Below are positions 16,493 to 24,933 of a DNA stretch of 64,000 nucleotides, in pieces (the first letter of the stretch is position 1; each line of letters opens with the position of its first letter). The translations under genes were made by a program, and so were the position numbers. The DNA is from DATJOJ01 sp035507035 (GTDB taxonomy: Bacteria; Acidobacteriota; Terriglobia; Terriglobales; Acidobacteriaceae): NCBI GenBank assembly GCA_035507035.1, contig DATJOJ010000003.1, positions 67,195-131,194 on the forward strand, read 5' to 3'. Under the pieces are notes generated by a model that worked only from the letters and a program-made list of their open reading frames with translations, was not told the origin of the DNA and made no database searches.

Positions 16493-17269
16493 TTATCGAA
16501 ATCGCGCAGACTGGACTGGCAGGGCCATGGATTCGTCACTAGAGCTCGCCCCGGCCAATGCCGCTAGCCGCTTTCCCGGAGTCGCCCCGAACCAGATCAC
16601 AAACACCAGCCAATACAGACCGGCAAACATGGCTGTCGCGGCGAGGAGAAAGGCGATGGTGAATGGCCACGAAGGCAGAATGTCGATAAGGAACAGCGAC
16701 ATCAGGCTGAAGAGCAACACGGCGCAGAGCAGCACCAAACTATCCACAATGCGGGCGAATCGTCTCGCGGAGACGGCGAATCCGAGCAGCCGCAGACGGG
16801 GCAAGTCGTCCTCATCTTCGGCGACCGGCAAGAACGACGGCATCTGGATGGCGGGCCGCGCGGCTGTTGAGAACAGCAACTCGCCTTCGCCCATCACCCG
16901 GCCTGCATCGCTTAGGAGCTGAGCAAAAATCCACTCGCTCAGCGCCTGCTGGGAGCGTGTGGACAGCGAAACAAATTCGACGCCGGCCTGGGCGCTCGAG
17001 TCGGTCCATACGATTCGGCCGACGGCTTCGAGGCGAGTTCGCGGAGCCGGCAAATCCAATCGAAGTTCGACTTGCTCGCCTACTGGCATCGGTCGCGCGG
17101 TCTGCATGGCGAGTCCGGACTGGCCGAGGTCGCGGAGAATGGCCGCGCTGGTCGATCCCAAATTCACATAAGCTAAGCTGCGAAGCTTGTGACGGTAAGG
17201 CCGCGGAGAGAATTGCTCAACCGGCGCAATGGTTGGATTGGAAGTGGCGGCCATGGCGCTACCACGCAT
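16493..17269 (-). CDS. PilZ-RDD fusion membrane protein
   Basis: A 258-residue protein. The N-terminal PilZ domain (about 20-130) has R-H-K-L-R, matching the RxxxR cyclic-di-GMP motif, followed by RDLGQSGLAM, a (D/N)xSxxG variant with Gly for Ser. The C-terminal part (about 165-250) is an RDD-like membrane domain: FARIVDSLVLL opens the first helix, and FGATPGKRLAAL after the second is the RDD signature. The start is uncertain: ATG at 17269 or at 17254, neither with a good ribosome-binding site. A cyclic-di-GMP-responsive membrane protein is a reasonable inference. Confidence 0.75.
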   Translation of the reverse strand: MRGSAMAATSNPTIAPVEQFSPRPYRHKLRSLAYVNLGSTSAAILRDLGQSGLAMQTARPMPVGEQVELRLDLPAPRTRLEAVGRIVWTDSSAQAGVEFVSLSTRSQQALSEWIFAQLLSDAGRVMGEGELLFSTAARPAIQMPSFLPVAEDEDDLPRLRLLGFAVSARRFARIVDSLVLLCAVLLFSLMSLFLIDILPSWPFTIAFLLAATAMFAGLYWLVFVIWFGATPGKRLAALAGASSSDESMALPVQSARFR

Positions 17270-17329
17270 ACTAAAATCTTATCGAGCGGGGGAGAGATGA
17301 CTCAGTAACCGCGGTGGTTCGTGCAGGAG

Positions 17330-17635
17330 CTACGAAGCGGTGCGATGCTCGCCAGGGCCGGCTTCGCGGATCTTGCGGGGGCGAGCGTCGGCCAAGGAAA
17401 TTAGCCGATTCAGGTCATAACTATAGGGGCCGTAAGCGCGGAAAGCTTCCTCGTCAAACAAACGCTTGATACCGCAGCTGAGGCAGACCTGGTAGGAATA
17501 ACCTTGGGCGCGCACCGGCCAGCTCATCTTGCCGTGCCAGCAACCGCGGAATAACATAACGCCAGCGCCGGCAAATCCAGTAGCCAAGAGACCCAACGGC
17601 CACAACCACTTCGACTTCTTCTTGTCCTCACCCAC
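17330..17635 (-). CDS. Small membrane-anchored protein with CxxC motif, unknown function
   Basis: About 101 residues: a basic start, one hydrophobic helix (LWPLGLLATGFAGAGVML), then a soluble tail with WPVRAQGYSYQVCLSCGIKRLF, whose Cys-x-x-Cys could bind metal or be redox-active. I recall similar proteins in acidobacterial genomes but no named family. The start is unsure: the frame is open to a TTG at 17695, but the GTG at 17635 just before the Lys-rich KKKSKW stretch seems more natural. Nothing nearby indicates function. Confidence 0.55.
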   Translation of the reverse strand: MGEDKKKSKWLWPLGLLATGFAGAGVMLFRGCWHGKMSWPVRAQGYSYQVCLSCGIKRLFDEEAFRAYGPYSYDLNRLISLADARPRKIREAGPGEHRTAS

Positions 17636-17939
17636 AACACAGAACCATAACGACTTACCGCTGTTCAGAATATGCCTAAACGATCGGCTGCGCAAGGATT
17701 TTGGAAGTACTTGAAGCGCAAGCAGTTGCTTTGCAGAAGGGAACCGTGGCCGCTTACCTTAGTGTGCGGCAAATATGTTGCCAATCACCGGCAATCCTTG
17801 TACTTTACGAGTAGTGCTTCGGCCAAAAAGCCGAAGAATCTCCCCCAAAAATCTGTGGTGGCATGACGAATGACGAATTGACAATTCTGTCTTCCCCGAT
17901 AGGATTGTCTGTCCCGATTGTGCGCGGCTCAGAATCCGG

Positions 17940-20099
17940 ATGAGCACCACTGCGAATAACGCTGGCCTGGAGTCGATCCGTGCCTTGGAAGCGCCGGTTC
18001 CAAGGCCGATTCGGCGCCGCATGATTCCATCGAGCGGTGCTGGCCGCGATGCCTTGCAGGCCCTTTTAGCGTTCTCTGCCTTACACGAACAGATTCGACA
18101 GCGCCGCGCTTGCGGAGAACGCAGCGACGAGATCTCGAGCGACCCCTGGCAGCTTGAGCAGTTTGTACTGGACGAGGTTCTGCAACTTGTCGCCGAACGT
18201 GCGGTAGCCATGACCGGCGCGGACGGCGTGGCAATTGCACTAGCCGAAGGTGAGGCCATTGTCTGCCGCGGATCGGCGGGAGGAATTGCCCCCGATGCCG
18301 GTGCGCGTTTAGATCCGCGTTCTGGCTTTTCCGGAGCTTGTATTGCTTCGCGTCAAGTTGTGCGCTGCGACGACTCTGAAACTGATTTGCGAGTTGATCC
18401 TTTCGCCTGCCGCAACCTGGGCGCGCGGTCCATGGTTGCGGTGCCGCTGCTGGCCAAAAACACGGTCATCGGATTGATCGAGGCTTTTTCGACGGAGGCT
18501 TTTGGCTTCAATGACCGCGACATTCGTAGCTTGAGTTTGCTCGCAGAGCTCATCCTGGCGGCGTTGAAGCCGGAAGAAGAGGATCGGCTGGCGGAGATTT
18601 CGCGAGGGGTGGTCGCGCCGCGATCAACGGTGATCCAACCGGAGCCGCCGGCTGTGGCGGTTGCCGAAAGTGAAAACACCAATCTCGTTTTGGCGAAGAG
18701 CCCGAGACCTCAACTGGAAGGCGTTTCGAAGTACGAAGCTACAGAGAGCGCGAGGCCGGGGCTTGCGATGGTGCTGGTATTAGTGTTGTTTGCCGCCGTG
18801 CTCGGCGGTGGACTGTGGTGGGGCATTCGGCGTCACACGGTTTCCGCGGGCGCAAAATCACGAATTGCTGCGCCTGCTGCTGCGAGCGCGGCACCTGCGG
18901 TTACAAGCACCGCGGCAAGTCTTCCGGCGCCTGATTCTGATTTGCAAGAGGAGGCCAGCAGCTTGCCGCCACCCGTCAAAGCCGGCGCACAGCCCGAGGT
19001 CACCGGGATTCGCCACTGGTCGTCACCGGATTCGACCACGGTTGTTATCGATCTGCAGGATCAAGTTCAATATGAGGCGCACCGGCTGGCCAATCCGGAG
19101 CGAATTTATTTCGATCTCTTTGACACGCGGCTAGCGGATGATCTCTCGAACAAAAAGATCGATGTCGGCGATGCCCTGTTGCAGCGCGTGCGCGTGGCTC
19201 AGCCGGTTCACGGCGTGACCCGCGTGGTTCTGGAAACAAAAGGTAACACGAATTTTTCGGTGAGCATGGAAGTCAATCCTTACCGGCTAGTGGTTGAAGT
19301 GAGAAAGATTGGAGCGCCGCCGCCGCAGCGAACGAAGATTGATCTGTTTGGCCCAAGCGAGGCTACACCGCCGGAGACGGCGCATGTAGAAACTGCGCCG
19401 ATTGTGCCGAAGTTGCGCATCGTGCTCGATGCTGGGCATGGCGGATGGGACCTGGGCACGGTGGGCCGCGAAGGATTGATGGAAAAAGATCTTGCGCTCG
19501 ACATCGTGCGCCGCGTGGGCAAGCTCGCGAAAATCCGATTGGACGCAGAGGTCACTTACACGCGCACCGACGATGATTATGTTTCGCTGGAAAAACGGGC
19601 AGAGATTGCGAATCTTGCCAAGGCAGATCTTTTCATGTCCGTGCACGCGAACTATAGCGATTCCAGCACTGCCCGTGGTGTAGAAACTTACTACACCAAC
19701 ACCTACTCATCGATAAAAGCGCGTCCGCAGGATGACAATGATCCCGCGCTAAAAAATGTTGACTGGACGCATGTGGATATTCGGGAAAAAGTTCGCGGAT
19801 CGCATCGCTTTGCGGCAGATGTGCAGCGGGCGTTGTACAAAACGTTGGCTGCCAATAACCCTGGCTTGCCAAATCGTGGTGTCAAAGAAGCGCAGTATGT
19901 GGTGCTGACCGGAACCGCAATGCCGGCGGTTCTGGCGGAGGTTTCCTTTGTCAGCAGCCCGACGGATGAAAACAATTTGCGGAATCCCGCCTATCGTCAG
20001 CAGATTGCCGAAGCTTTGTATCAGGGGATTGCTCGGTACGAGCAGGAATCGAGCCGAACGAAGATGGCAAGTGCGACGCTGAAGGCCGTTTCCCGCTGA
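17940..20099 (+). CDS. GAF-TM-AMIN-N-acetylmuramoyl-L-alanine amidase fusion
   Basis: A 719-residue protein with an unusual order. Residues about 75-205 form a GAF sensor domain (LVAERAVAMTGADGVAIAL, MVAVPLLAKNTVIGLIEAFS). One membrane helix follows (about 275-295, MVLVLVLFAAVLGGG), then an Ala/Pro-rich linker, an AMIN domain (about 355-460, binds cell-envelope polymer in AmiC-type proteins), and an Amidase_3 zinc domain (about 490-705). Catalytic zinc ligands are visible: DAGHGG (His500), EGLMEKD (Glu), SVHAN (His) and the late Glu in LAEVSF. Topology predicts cytoplasmic GAF and periplasmic amidase, so a ligand inside could control septal or wall cleavage outside. Most amidases have a cleaved signal peptide instead. 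Confidence 0.9.
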   Translation: MSTTANNAGLESIRALEAPVPRPIRRRMIPSSGAGRDALQALLAFSALHEQIRQRRACGERSDEISSDPWQLEQFVLDEVLQLVAERAVAMTGADGVAIALAEGEAIVCRGSAGGIAPDAGARLDPRSGFSGACIASRQVVRCDDSETDLRVDPFACRNLGARSMVAVPLLAKNTVIGLIEAFSTEAFGFNDRDIRSLSLLAELILAALKPEEEDRLAEISRGVVAPRSTVIQPEPPAVAVAESENTNLVLAKSPRPQLEGVSKYEATESARPGLAMVLVLVLFAAVLGGGLWWGIRRHTVSAGAKSRIAAPAAASAAPAVTSTAASLPAPDSDLQEEASSLPPPVKAGAQPEVTGIRHWSSPDSTTVVIDLQDQVQYEAHRLANPERIYFDLFDTRLADDLSNKKIDVGDALLQRVRVAQPVHGVTRVVLETKGNTNFSVSMEVNPYRLVVEVRKIGAPPPQRTKIDLFGPSEATPPETAHVETAPIVPKLRIVLDAGHGGWDLGTVGREGLMEKDLALDIVRRVGKLAKIRLDAEVTYTRTDDDYVSLEKRAEIANLAKADLFMSVHANYSDSSTARGVETYYTNTYSSIKARPQDDNDPALKNVDWTHVDIREKVRGSHRFAADVQRALYKTLAANNPGLPNRGVKEAQYVVLTGTAMPAVLAEVSFVSSPTDENNLRNPAYRQQIAEALYQGIARYEQESSRTKMASATLKAVSR

Positions 20100-20151
20100 C
20101 GACCTCTCGTTCCGGAGCCAAATATCCCAGTTCGGTTACACCCCCACTCGA

Positions 20152-20286
20152 TTATTGTGGCAAAGAGAGGCCTTCCCACTGCCCGACCTTTACCACCTTG
20201 AACCAGGGCATCAATGGCTCATCCAGCTTTATCAGGCCTGGGGCAAACCCCATAAGGCTGCGGAATGGAAAAGAAAGGTGAGATAG
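20152..20286 (+). pseudogene. Remnant of the C-terminus of a TPR-type protein
   Basis: The gap between the amidase and the peptidase contains an open frame ending at TAG 20284-20286. It reads LLWQREAFPLPDLYHLEPG then HQWLIQLYQAWGKPHKAAEW. The last part resembles the final helices of tetratricopeptide proteins and of acidobacterial Ser/Thr kinases with TPR tails (for example 'LYxAWGKPEKAAEW', from memory). It lacks a start and any upstream domain, so it looks like a fragment left by deletion. The match is short and could be coincidence. Confidence 0.4.
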
Positions 20287-20290
20287 AATC

Positions 20291-22396
20291 TCAGCGCGTG
20301 TTGCCAACACCGCCATATTTTTGCAACCACTTCAATTCTTCCCTGACTTTAATTTTTCCGTGCCATGGATTCTTATCGAGATCGTGGCCCTCTCCTGGAA
20401 AAATCAGAAACTGACTGGGAACTCCCAAGTTGAACAAGGCATGGTCGAGAAGGTAGGCTTCATCGGCAGCGACGCGGACGTCATCGGCGCCGACAACAAT
20501 ATGCGTGGGAGTGCGGACTTTGTTTATCTGGAAAATCGCTGCTTCGTCGTCATAATTCTGCCGGGCGTCCCAGGGAGTTCCTCCGAGGTAGTAGGTGTCG
20601 TCGAAAGTTGTATCGTCGTTGCCCCAGTTGGAGACATTTTCTACCGCACCGGCGCCGGTCACGGCGGCTTTGAAACGCGTCGTTTGCGTGATCAGCCAAT
20701 TCACAAGATAGCCGCCGGCGCTGTAGCCGCCGATGGCCAGGCGTTCGGGATCGGCCAAGCCATCTCGGACGAGAGCATCCACGCCGGCGAGAATGTCTTT
20801 CCCAGGAATGGACTCCATGTGCGGAACGGCATCGCTCATAAACTTGTCGCCATAGCCGATGGAACCGCGATAGTTTGGTTCAAAGACGAGCCATCCTTGG
20901 GTTGCGGCCAGACGATCCCACACATACCAGTCGGCCTGGAAGTGATTGCCGTCAGCGTCGTCGGGCCCCCCGTGGATGAAAACAAATGTGGGCAAATTCC
21001 TGGCTTCAAATTTCCCCGGTGGATACATCAGCATGCCCTCAATGGGCGAACCGTCCGGGCCTTTCCAGTGATAGGCTTTTCCCGGAGGAAGCTCTTTTTC
21101 GGTAAACGCCTTGTTGAACGCAGTAATGGGCCGGGCAGTGGCCAGTTTTTCGATGCTATCTGCGACGTAGACTTCATTCGGCCTTTGTAGGGCGGAGTGG
21201 ACGAATGCAAGGCTTGATGAATTTCCTGCTGCCGCGACAAGTTCGTAGGTACCGGTCCAGCCTGGCAACTGGGAAAATGGTTGGGAGGCTTTCGGCTGAG
21301 AGTAAAGCTGGACCTCGGTTCCTAGGCGGCCGGCGGCGACGATGCCTCCATCCGACAAAGGAGAATAGGTGAGTACAGCACCGCCGAAATCGCTTGCCCA
21401 GCGTTGGGTTTCGCCAGTATCGGCATTTACAGAGTAGAGGCGAACTTGGCTGTCTTTGTACTTGCCTTCGACCGAGCCATACGGGACAAGAAAGAAAATA
21501 TTCTTGCTGTCTTTGCTCCAGTGGATGTTCTCTTCTTCTGCTTGATTATGGGTGAGTTGGCGCGGCTTTTGACGAGGCGGAGGATTAGTCAGGTCGATCG
21601 TATAGATCTCATAGTCTTCAATTTTCTCTTCCCGCTGGGAGATTGAGTTTGAAGCGAAGGCGAGTTTGCGGCCGTCCGGCGAAGCGGCCAATTCCGCAAC
21701 CCGCAATGGAGTGCTGGCTACAGCTTGTGCTCCCGGAGTCGCACCGCTGTCTTCGGAATCATCGCTCGTTTTGCCCGGCTGAGCCGCGTGGCGAGCCAGT
21801 GCATCAGCAAGGTCGATCTTGAAAATCGTGTCTCCGCGTTCCGCGGCACGGTATTGAAGCACGTCTTTCCATTCTTTCTTGTAAGCATCGGTCTGGGCTT
21901 TGGACCACGGGGCACGAGTGGCAAAGTATAAAGTGCGCGAGTCGGGCGACCAGGCAAAGGCGTGAACGTCGTCGTCACCATTCGTTGCTGGAAAGGCTTC
22001 GCCGCCGGAGGGCGAGATCAGATAAAGTTGGACACTTTCTTCGTTCTTCTCATCGCCGGAGTCACTGTTCTTTCCCACATTTTTCCGAGAAGAAAGAAAT
22101 GCGATCCATCGACCGTCGGACGACCATTGAGGGTGGCGATCATGACCGGATTGGGTCAACTGCACAAGTGCAGGGGCATCGTCGCGGTAAAGCCAAAGAT
22201 CATCCCGGAAGATGCTCTGGTCCCAATCCGCGCGATCCGTCTGGATCACGACGGAATGGCCGTCGGGTGAAATCTGGACTGAGTCAACCTCAACCCAGTT
22301 GAAGAACTCGTCGAGAGTGAGTTTGGGCTTGTCGGCGGCAAAAGCCAGATTGATGCTCGCGACGAACAGGAGGAATAGGACTTTTGGGTTTCTCAT
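20291..22396 (-). CDS. S9-family prolyl oligopeptidase-like secreted serine peptidase
   Basis: A 701-residue protein with a signal peptide (MRNPKVLFLLFVASINLAFA). The N-terminal half is a beta-propeller with WD/TolB-like repeats (SPDGHSVVIQTDR, SSDGRWIAFLSSR, SPDSRTLYFATR, SPDGRKLAFASN). The C-terminal alpha/beta-hydrolase domain contains HGGPDDADGNHF (oxyanion region), the nucleophile elbow GGYSAGG (Ser559), then VVGADDVRV (Asp) and PGEGHDL (His). It cleaves peptides in the periplasm, with acylaminoacyl- or dipeptidyl-peptidase specificity possible. Upstream on its own strand is a short tandem repeat (22440-22470). Confidence 0.93.
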   Translation of the reverse strand: MRNPKVLFLLFVASINLAFAADKPKLTLDEFFNWVEVDSVQISPDGHSVVIQTDRADWDQSIFRDDLWLYRDDAPALVQLTQSGHDRHPQWSSDGRWIAFLSSRKNVGKNSDSGDEKNEESVQLYLISPSGGEAFPATNGDDDVHAFAWSPDSRTLYFATRAPWSKAQTDAYKKEWKDVLQYRAAERGDTIFKIDLADALARHAAQPGKTSDDSEDSGATPGAQAVASTPLRVAELAASPDGRKLAFASNSISQREEKIEDYEIYTIDLTNPPPRQKPRQLTHNQAEEENIHWSKDSKNIFFLVPYGSVEGKYKDSQVRLYSVNADTGETQRWASDFGGAVLTYSPLSDGGIVAAGRLGTEVQLYSQPKASQPFSQLPGWTGTYELVAAAGNSSSLAFVHSALQRPNEVYVADSIEKLATARPITAFNKAFTEKELPPGKAYHWKGPDGSPIEGMLMYPPGKFEARNLPTFVFIHGGPDDADGNHFQADWYVWDRLAATQGWLVFEPNYRGSIGYGDKFMSDAVPHMESIPGKDILAGVDALVRDGLADPERLAIGGYSAGGYLVNWLITQTTRFKAAVTGAGAVENVSNWGNDDTTFDDTYYLGGTPWDARQNYDDEAAIFQINKVRTPTHIVVGADDVRVAADEAYLLDHALFNLGVPSQFLIFPGEGHDLDKNPWHGKIKVREELKWLQKYGGVGNTR

Positions 22397-22439
22397 GGCC
22401 GAAAACAGAAATTGTAAACGCAGGCTGCCGCTATGTGTC

Positions 22440-22470
22440 AGGAGTGGGTAGTGGGTAGTCGGTAGTCAGC
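22440..22470. repeat. Short heptamer tandem repeat (GGGTAGT-type)
   Basis: AGTGGGTAGTGGGTAGTC followed by GGTAGTC: about three to four copies of a 7-base unit in the promoter gap between the divergent peptidase and phosphoesterase genes. It is similar in kind to the degenerate heptamers at 6184-6217. Confidence 0.55.
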
Positions 22471-22505
22471 AGGCAAAGCGACTATGAGAAAATATAGAAA
22501 CCTGC

Positions 22506-23510
22506 ATGCAAAACCGCTTGCGATTGACATTGCTTATTTACTGCGCCTGTGCCTGCCTGCTCTTGGCGTCCTGCACGCGAAGCCACAGCGAGCAAGCTGC
22601 GCCAAATCCGGCCGAGTTGCGACTAAATGTTCATATCCCCTTTCGCTTCGTTGCCTACGGCGACATTCGCTTCACAAATCCAAGAAACACGGATGCTTCG
22701 AATCCCGTGGCTCGCGAAGCAATCGTCAAGGCAATTGCCGAAACAAACCCGGCTTTCATTTGCGTCACAGGGGACCTGGTTTACCGTGGCACTAATGTCG
22801 AAGACTGGCAGATCTGGGACCAGAGCACACAGATTTGGCGCGAACAAAAGATTCCAGTTTTCCCTGCGCTTGGGAATCACGACCTTCACGGTGATCAAAA
22901 GGTCGCCTTGGCCAACTATTCTCAGCGGTTCCCTGAGCTGCAAGGCTCCCGCTTTTATTCGGTTCGCGCCGCCAATGCGCTGATCCTGGTGCTCGACAGT
23001 TCATTGGATGAGACTTCGGGGCCGCAAGGCCAGTGGTTAACGAGTCAACTCGACCACCTTTCACCCGACGTGGATTTTGTGTTTCTGATGCTGCATCACC
23101 CACCTTACACGCACTCCACCGACGAAGCGATGGGAGGCGGGCATTCGGCGCGTTCTCCCGAGCAGGCGCTTGCGCAGATGCTGGAAAGCCGGCAAGCGAA
23201 AATGCACGCGTCGATCGTGGTGTTTGCCGGGCACGTGCATAACTACGAACGCTACGAACATGGTGGAGTGACCTACTTTGTGACCGGCGGCGGCGGTGCG
23301 CATCCTTACATGATCAACAGAGAACCCGGAGACCCATTTCAGGGCAAGGGTGTCAATTATCATTACCTGCTCGCCGAGGTCGATCATGGCAAGCTGAAGG
23401 TGACGATGAATAAGGTGGATGTCGATAACGGCAACGTGACCTGGACCCAGCCGGATTCGGTGACGATCACACCACCGGTAGCTGCGATGAAAGTGGGAAG
23501 TGGAAGTTGA
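22506..23510 (+). CDS. Metallophosphoesterase lipoprotein (calcineurin-like)
   Basis: A 334-residue exported phosphoesterase. The N-terminus has a lipoprotein signal ending LLLASC (Cys21 or Cys22 as the lipidated residue). Metal-binding motifs appear in order: VAYGDIR, CVTGDLVYRG, PALGNHD, MLHHPPY and FAGHVHNYER, the full set of the purple-acid-phosphatase or 3',5'-cyclic phosphodiesterase fold. A TATAGA hexamer begins 13 bases before the ATG and no ribosome-binding site is seen, so the mRNA may be leaderless. The substrate is unknown. Confidence 0.9.
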   Translation: MQNRLRLTLLIYCACACLLLASCTRSHSEQAAPNPAELRLNVHIPFRFVAYGDIRFTNPRNTDASNPVAREAIVKAIAETNPAFICVTGDLVYRGTNVEDWQIWDQSTQIWREQKIPVFPALGNHDLHGDQKVALANYSQRFPELQGSRFYSVRAANALILVLDSSLDETSGPQGQWLTSQLDHLSPDVDFVFLMLHHPPYTHSTDEAMGGGHSARSPEQALAQMLESRQAKMHASIVVFAGHVHNYERYEHGGVTYFVTGGGGAHPYMINREPGDPFQGKGVNYHYLLAEVDHGKLKVTMNKVDVDNGNVTWTQPDSVTITPPVAAMKVGSGS

Positions 23511-23539
23511 CCGTTGGCCTAGCCGGCGACAGGCGATAA

Positions 23540-23566
23540 GGCCGCGCTTAAATTACGGGCGCGGCC
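23540..23566. terminator. Hairpin between convergent genes, likely bidirectional terminator
   Basis: GGCCGCGC (23540-23547) pairs with GCGCGGCC (23559-23566) across an 11-base loop, in the short gap between the phosphoesterase and the convergent lipoprotein gene. There is no T tract, so termination is inferred from position and stem strength. Confidence 0.45.
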
Positions 23567-23581
23567 CTCACCGTCGGAAGC

Positions 23582-24499
23582 TCACTTAATCACATCACTT
23601 TGCGCGGCAGGAGCTGCAACCGCACTCGTCTGCTCGGTGGAAGTGGTAGCGGGAGCTGCAGTAACCTGCGATGCCGGCTCCGGATTGATTTTCGCCGTCG
23701 CCAAGATCGTCTCCAAGCGGCGGAACACCTTTTCGCGGGCCACGGGTCGAACGGTCTCGTCATCTCCGACGGCTTCTGTCGAAAGGCTCAGCGCAAATTC
23801 ATAGCAGTTGCCGTTCTGAAAGAGATGATAGTACTTGGTGTCGCTTTGTTTCGTATCTTCGCCGGAGATGTCCTCGACTTCCTGCAATTCCATTCCACCC
23901 AGAGTTACTTTCTCAGGTTGGACGACGCCCTGATCCGCAGGAACGGCCTGTGGCGCGGCAAATTGTCCACATTCCGCTTCGCTGAGACGCTGGTTGACGT
24001 TGACGAGAAAATGCGCAGAAGCCAGATCTGTGTCGGGATAGAAACCCTTTGGCACTTCCACCGTGACCGCCGTTACGCCTCCGGGTCTCGCGAAGTCCAT
24101 CGTGGCTGAATCCGGACCGTCTCCGTTTTTCAGGGCGTAGGTCCAGGGATAGCGGAAGGAGACGCCATAGGTCTGATCTTTGTAGGTCACGTTGGCCGGA
24201 CGCTTCCTGACTGCTCTCTTGGCTGTCCCTGCCGGAATGGCCGTAGCGGTGGACGCCGAAACCGTGGGAGCGGGCGGCGTTGGTTGATTCAATCCGGGTT
24301 GATTCAAAATCGTCTGATTCTGAGAAGTTTGTGTCTCGCCGCTCGCCGTTGTGCTCTTCTCTTTTGAGCAACCTACAGTGAGCAAGGAACCGACAAGCAA
24401 GCCGGAGATCACCGCAATCCCCGATTTGCCGCGTAGCCGAAAGCTCTGCGCGTTGCCGGCCGTGTTGTTTGCTGAGTGAAAGCAATTAAGTTTTTTCAT
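23582..24499 (-). CDS. Lipoprotein of unknown function
   Basis: A 305-residue protein with a long basic N-terminus, a hydrophobic signal and lipobox LLTVGC (Cys44). A low-complexity Thr/Gln/Asn linker follows, containing a nearly repeated ILNQPGLNQP segment (a 12-base direct repeat in the DNA). A globular part (about 100-270) begins YKDQTYGVSFRYPWTYAL, a pattern found in PsbP-like and other surface proteins. Two cysteines (AECGQF, GNCYEF) may pair. The tail is Ala/Thr-rich. A strong AGGAGGTG lies before the ATG. Function not recognised. Confidence 0.72.
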   Translation of the reverse strand: MKKLNCFHSANNTAGNAQSFRLRGKSGIAVISGLLVGSLLTVGCSKEKSTTASGETQTSQNQTILNQPGLNQPTPPAPTVSASTATAIPAGTAKRAVRKRPANVTYKDQTYGVSFRYPWTYALKNGDGPDSATMDFARPGGVTAVTVEVPKGFYPDTDLASAHFLVNVNQRLSEAECGQFAAPQAVPADQGVVQPEKVTLGGMELQEVEDISGEDTKQSDTKYYHLFQNGNCYEFALSLSTEAVGDDETVRPVAREKVFRRLETILATAKINPEPASQVTAAPATTSTEQTSAVAAPAAQSDVIK

Positions 24500-24762
24500 G
24501 GTGTCACCTCCTGCTGCGAATGCAGCTGCACGAGTTCATGCACGGCGTGAGCCGACATGGTGCCGCTGATTTGGCGTGACTTAGGGCAATCCTCGTTCCG
24601 GGCCTTGTGTCAACCAGGACACACAGTGTTTGCGCTGACACGCTTTTCTCTGCTTTCCACCTCATTAAGTGACCGAAACGCAGCACTTTGGATCTGGCCA
24701 CCAACCTGCGATCTAACAAGACGCAAGCGTTCGAAGATGCTGCCCTTCCCAGGAGGAATGCG

Positions 24763-24915
24763 ATGGAAACCCTGAAAACAACAATTTCGATCTTGGCTGG
24801 AATGAGTTTTTCACTTGCCATTGCTTTGCTCGTGGAGGAACTGGTCTTCGCAAAAGTGTTGTGCCCGCTGTTTGCCCGGCAGGCAGTGCGAATGAACTCT
24901 GATCGGAAGCGCTAA
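24763..24915 (+). CDS. Small single-helix membrane protein upstream of the SPFH gene
   Basis: A 50-residue protein: METLKTTISILAGMSFSLAI and onward, with one hydrophobic helix (about 7-26) and a basic C-terminus (MNSDRKR). A perfect AGGAGG (24751-24756) sits six bases before its ATG, strong evidence that it is translated. It ends 18 bp before the SPFH protein start, so the two are probably one operon and may act in the same membrane complex. It is not similar to anything I recognise. Confidence 0.65.
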   Translation: METLKTTISILAGMSFSLAIALLVEELVFAKVLCPLFARQAVRMNSDRKR

Positions 24916-24933
24916 TGCGCGAAGGAGGTAGGT

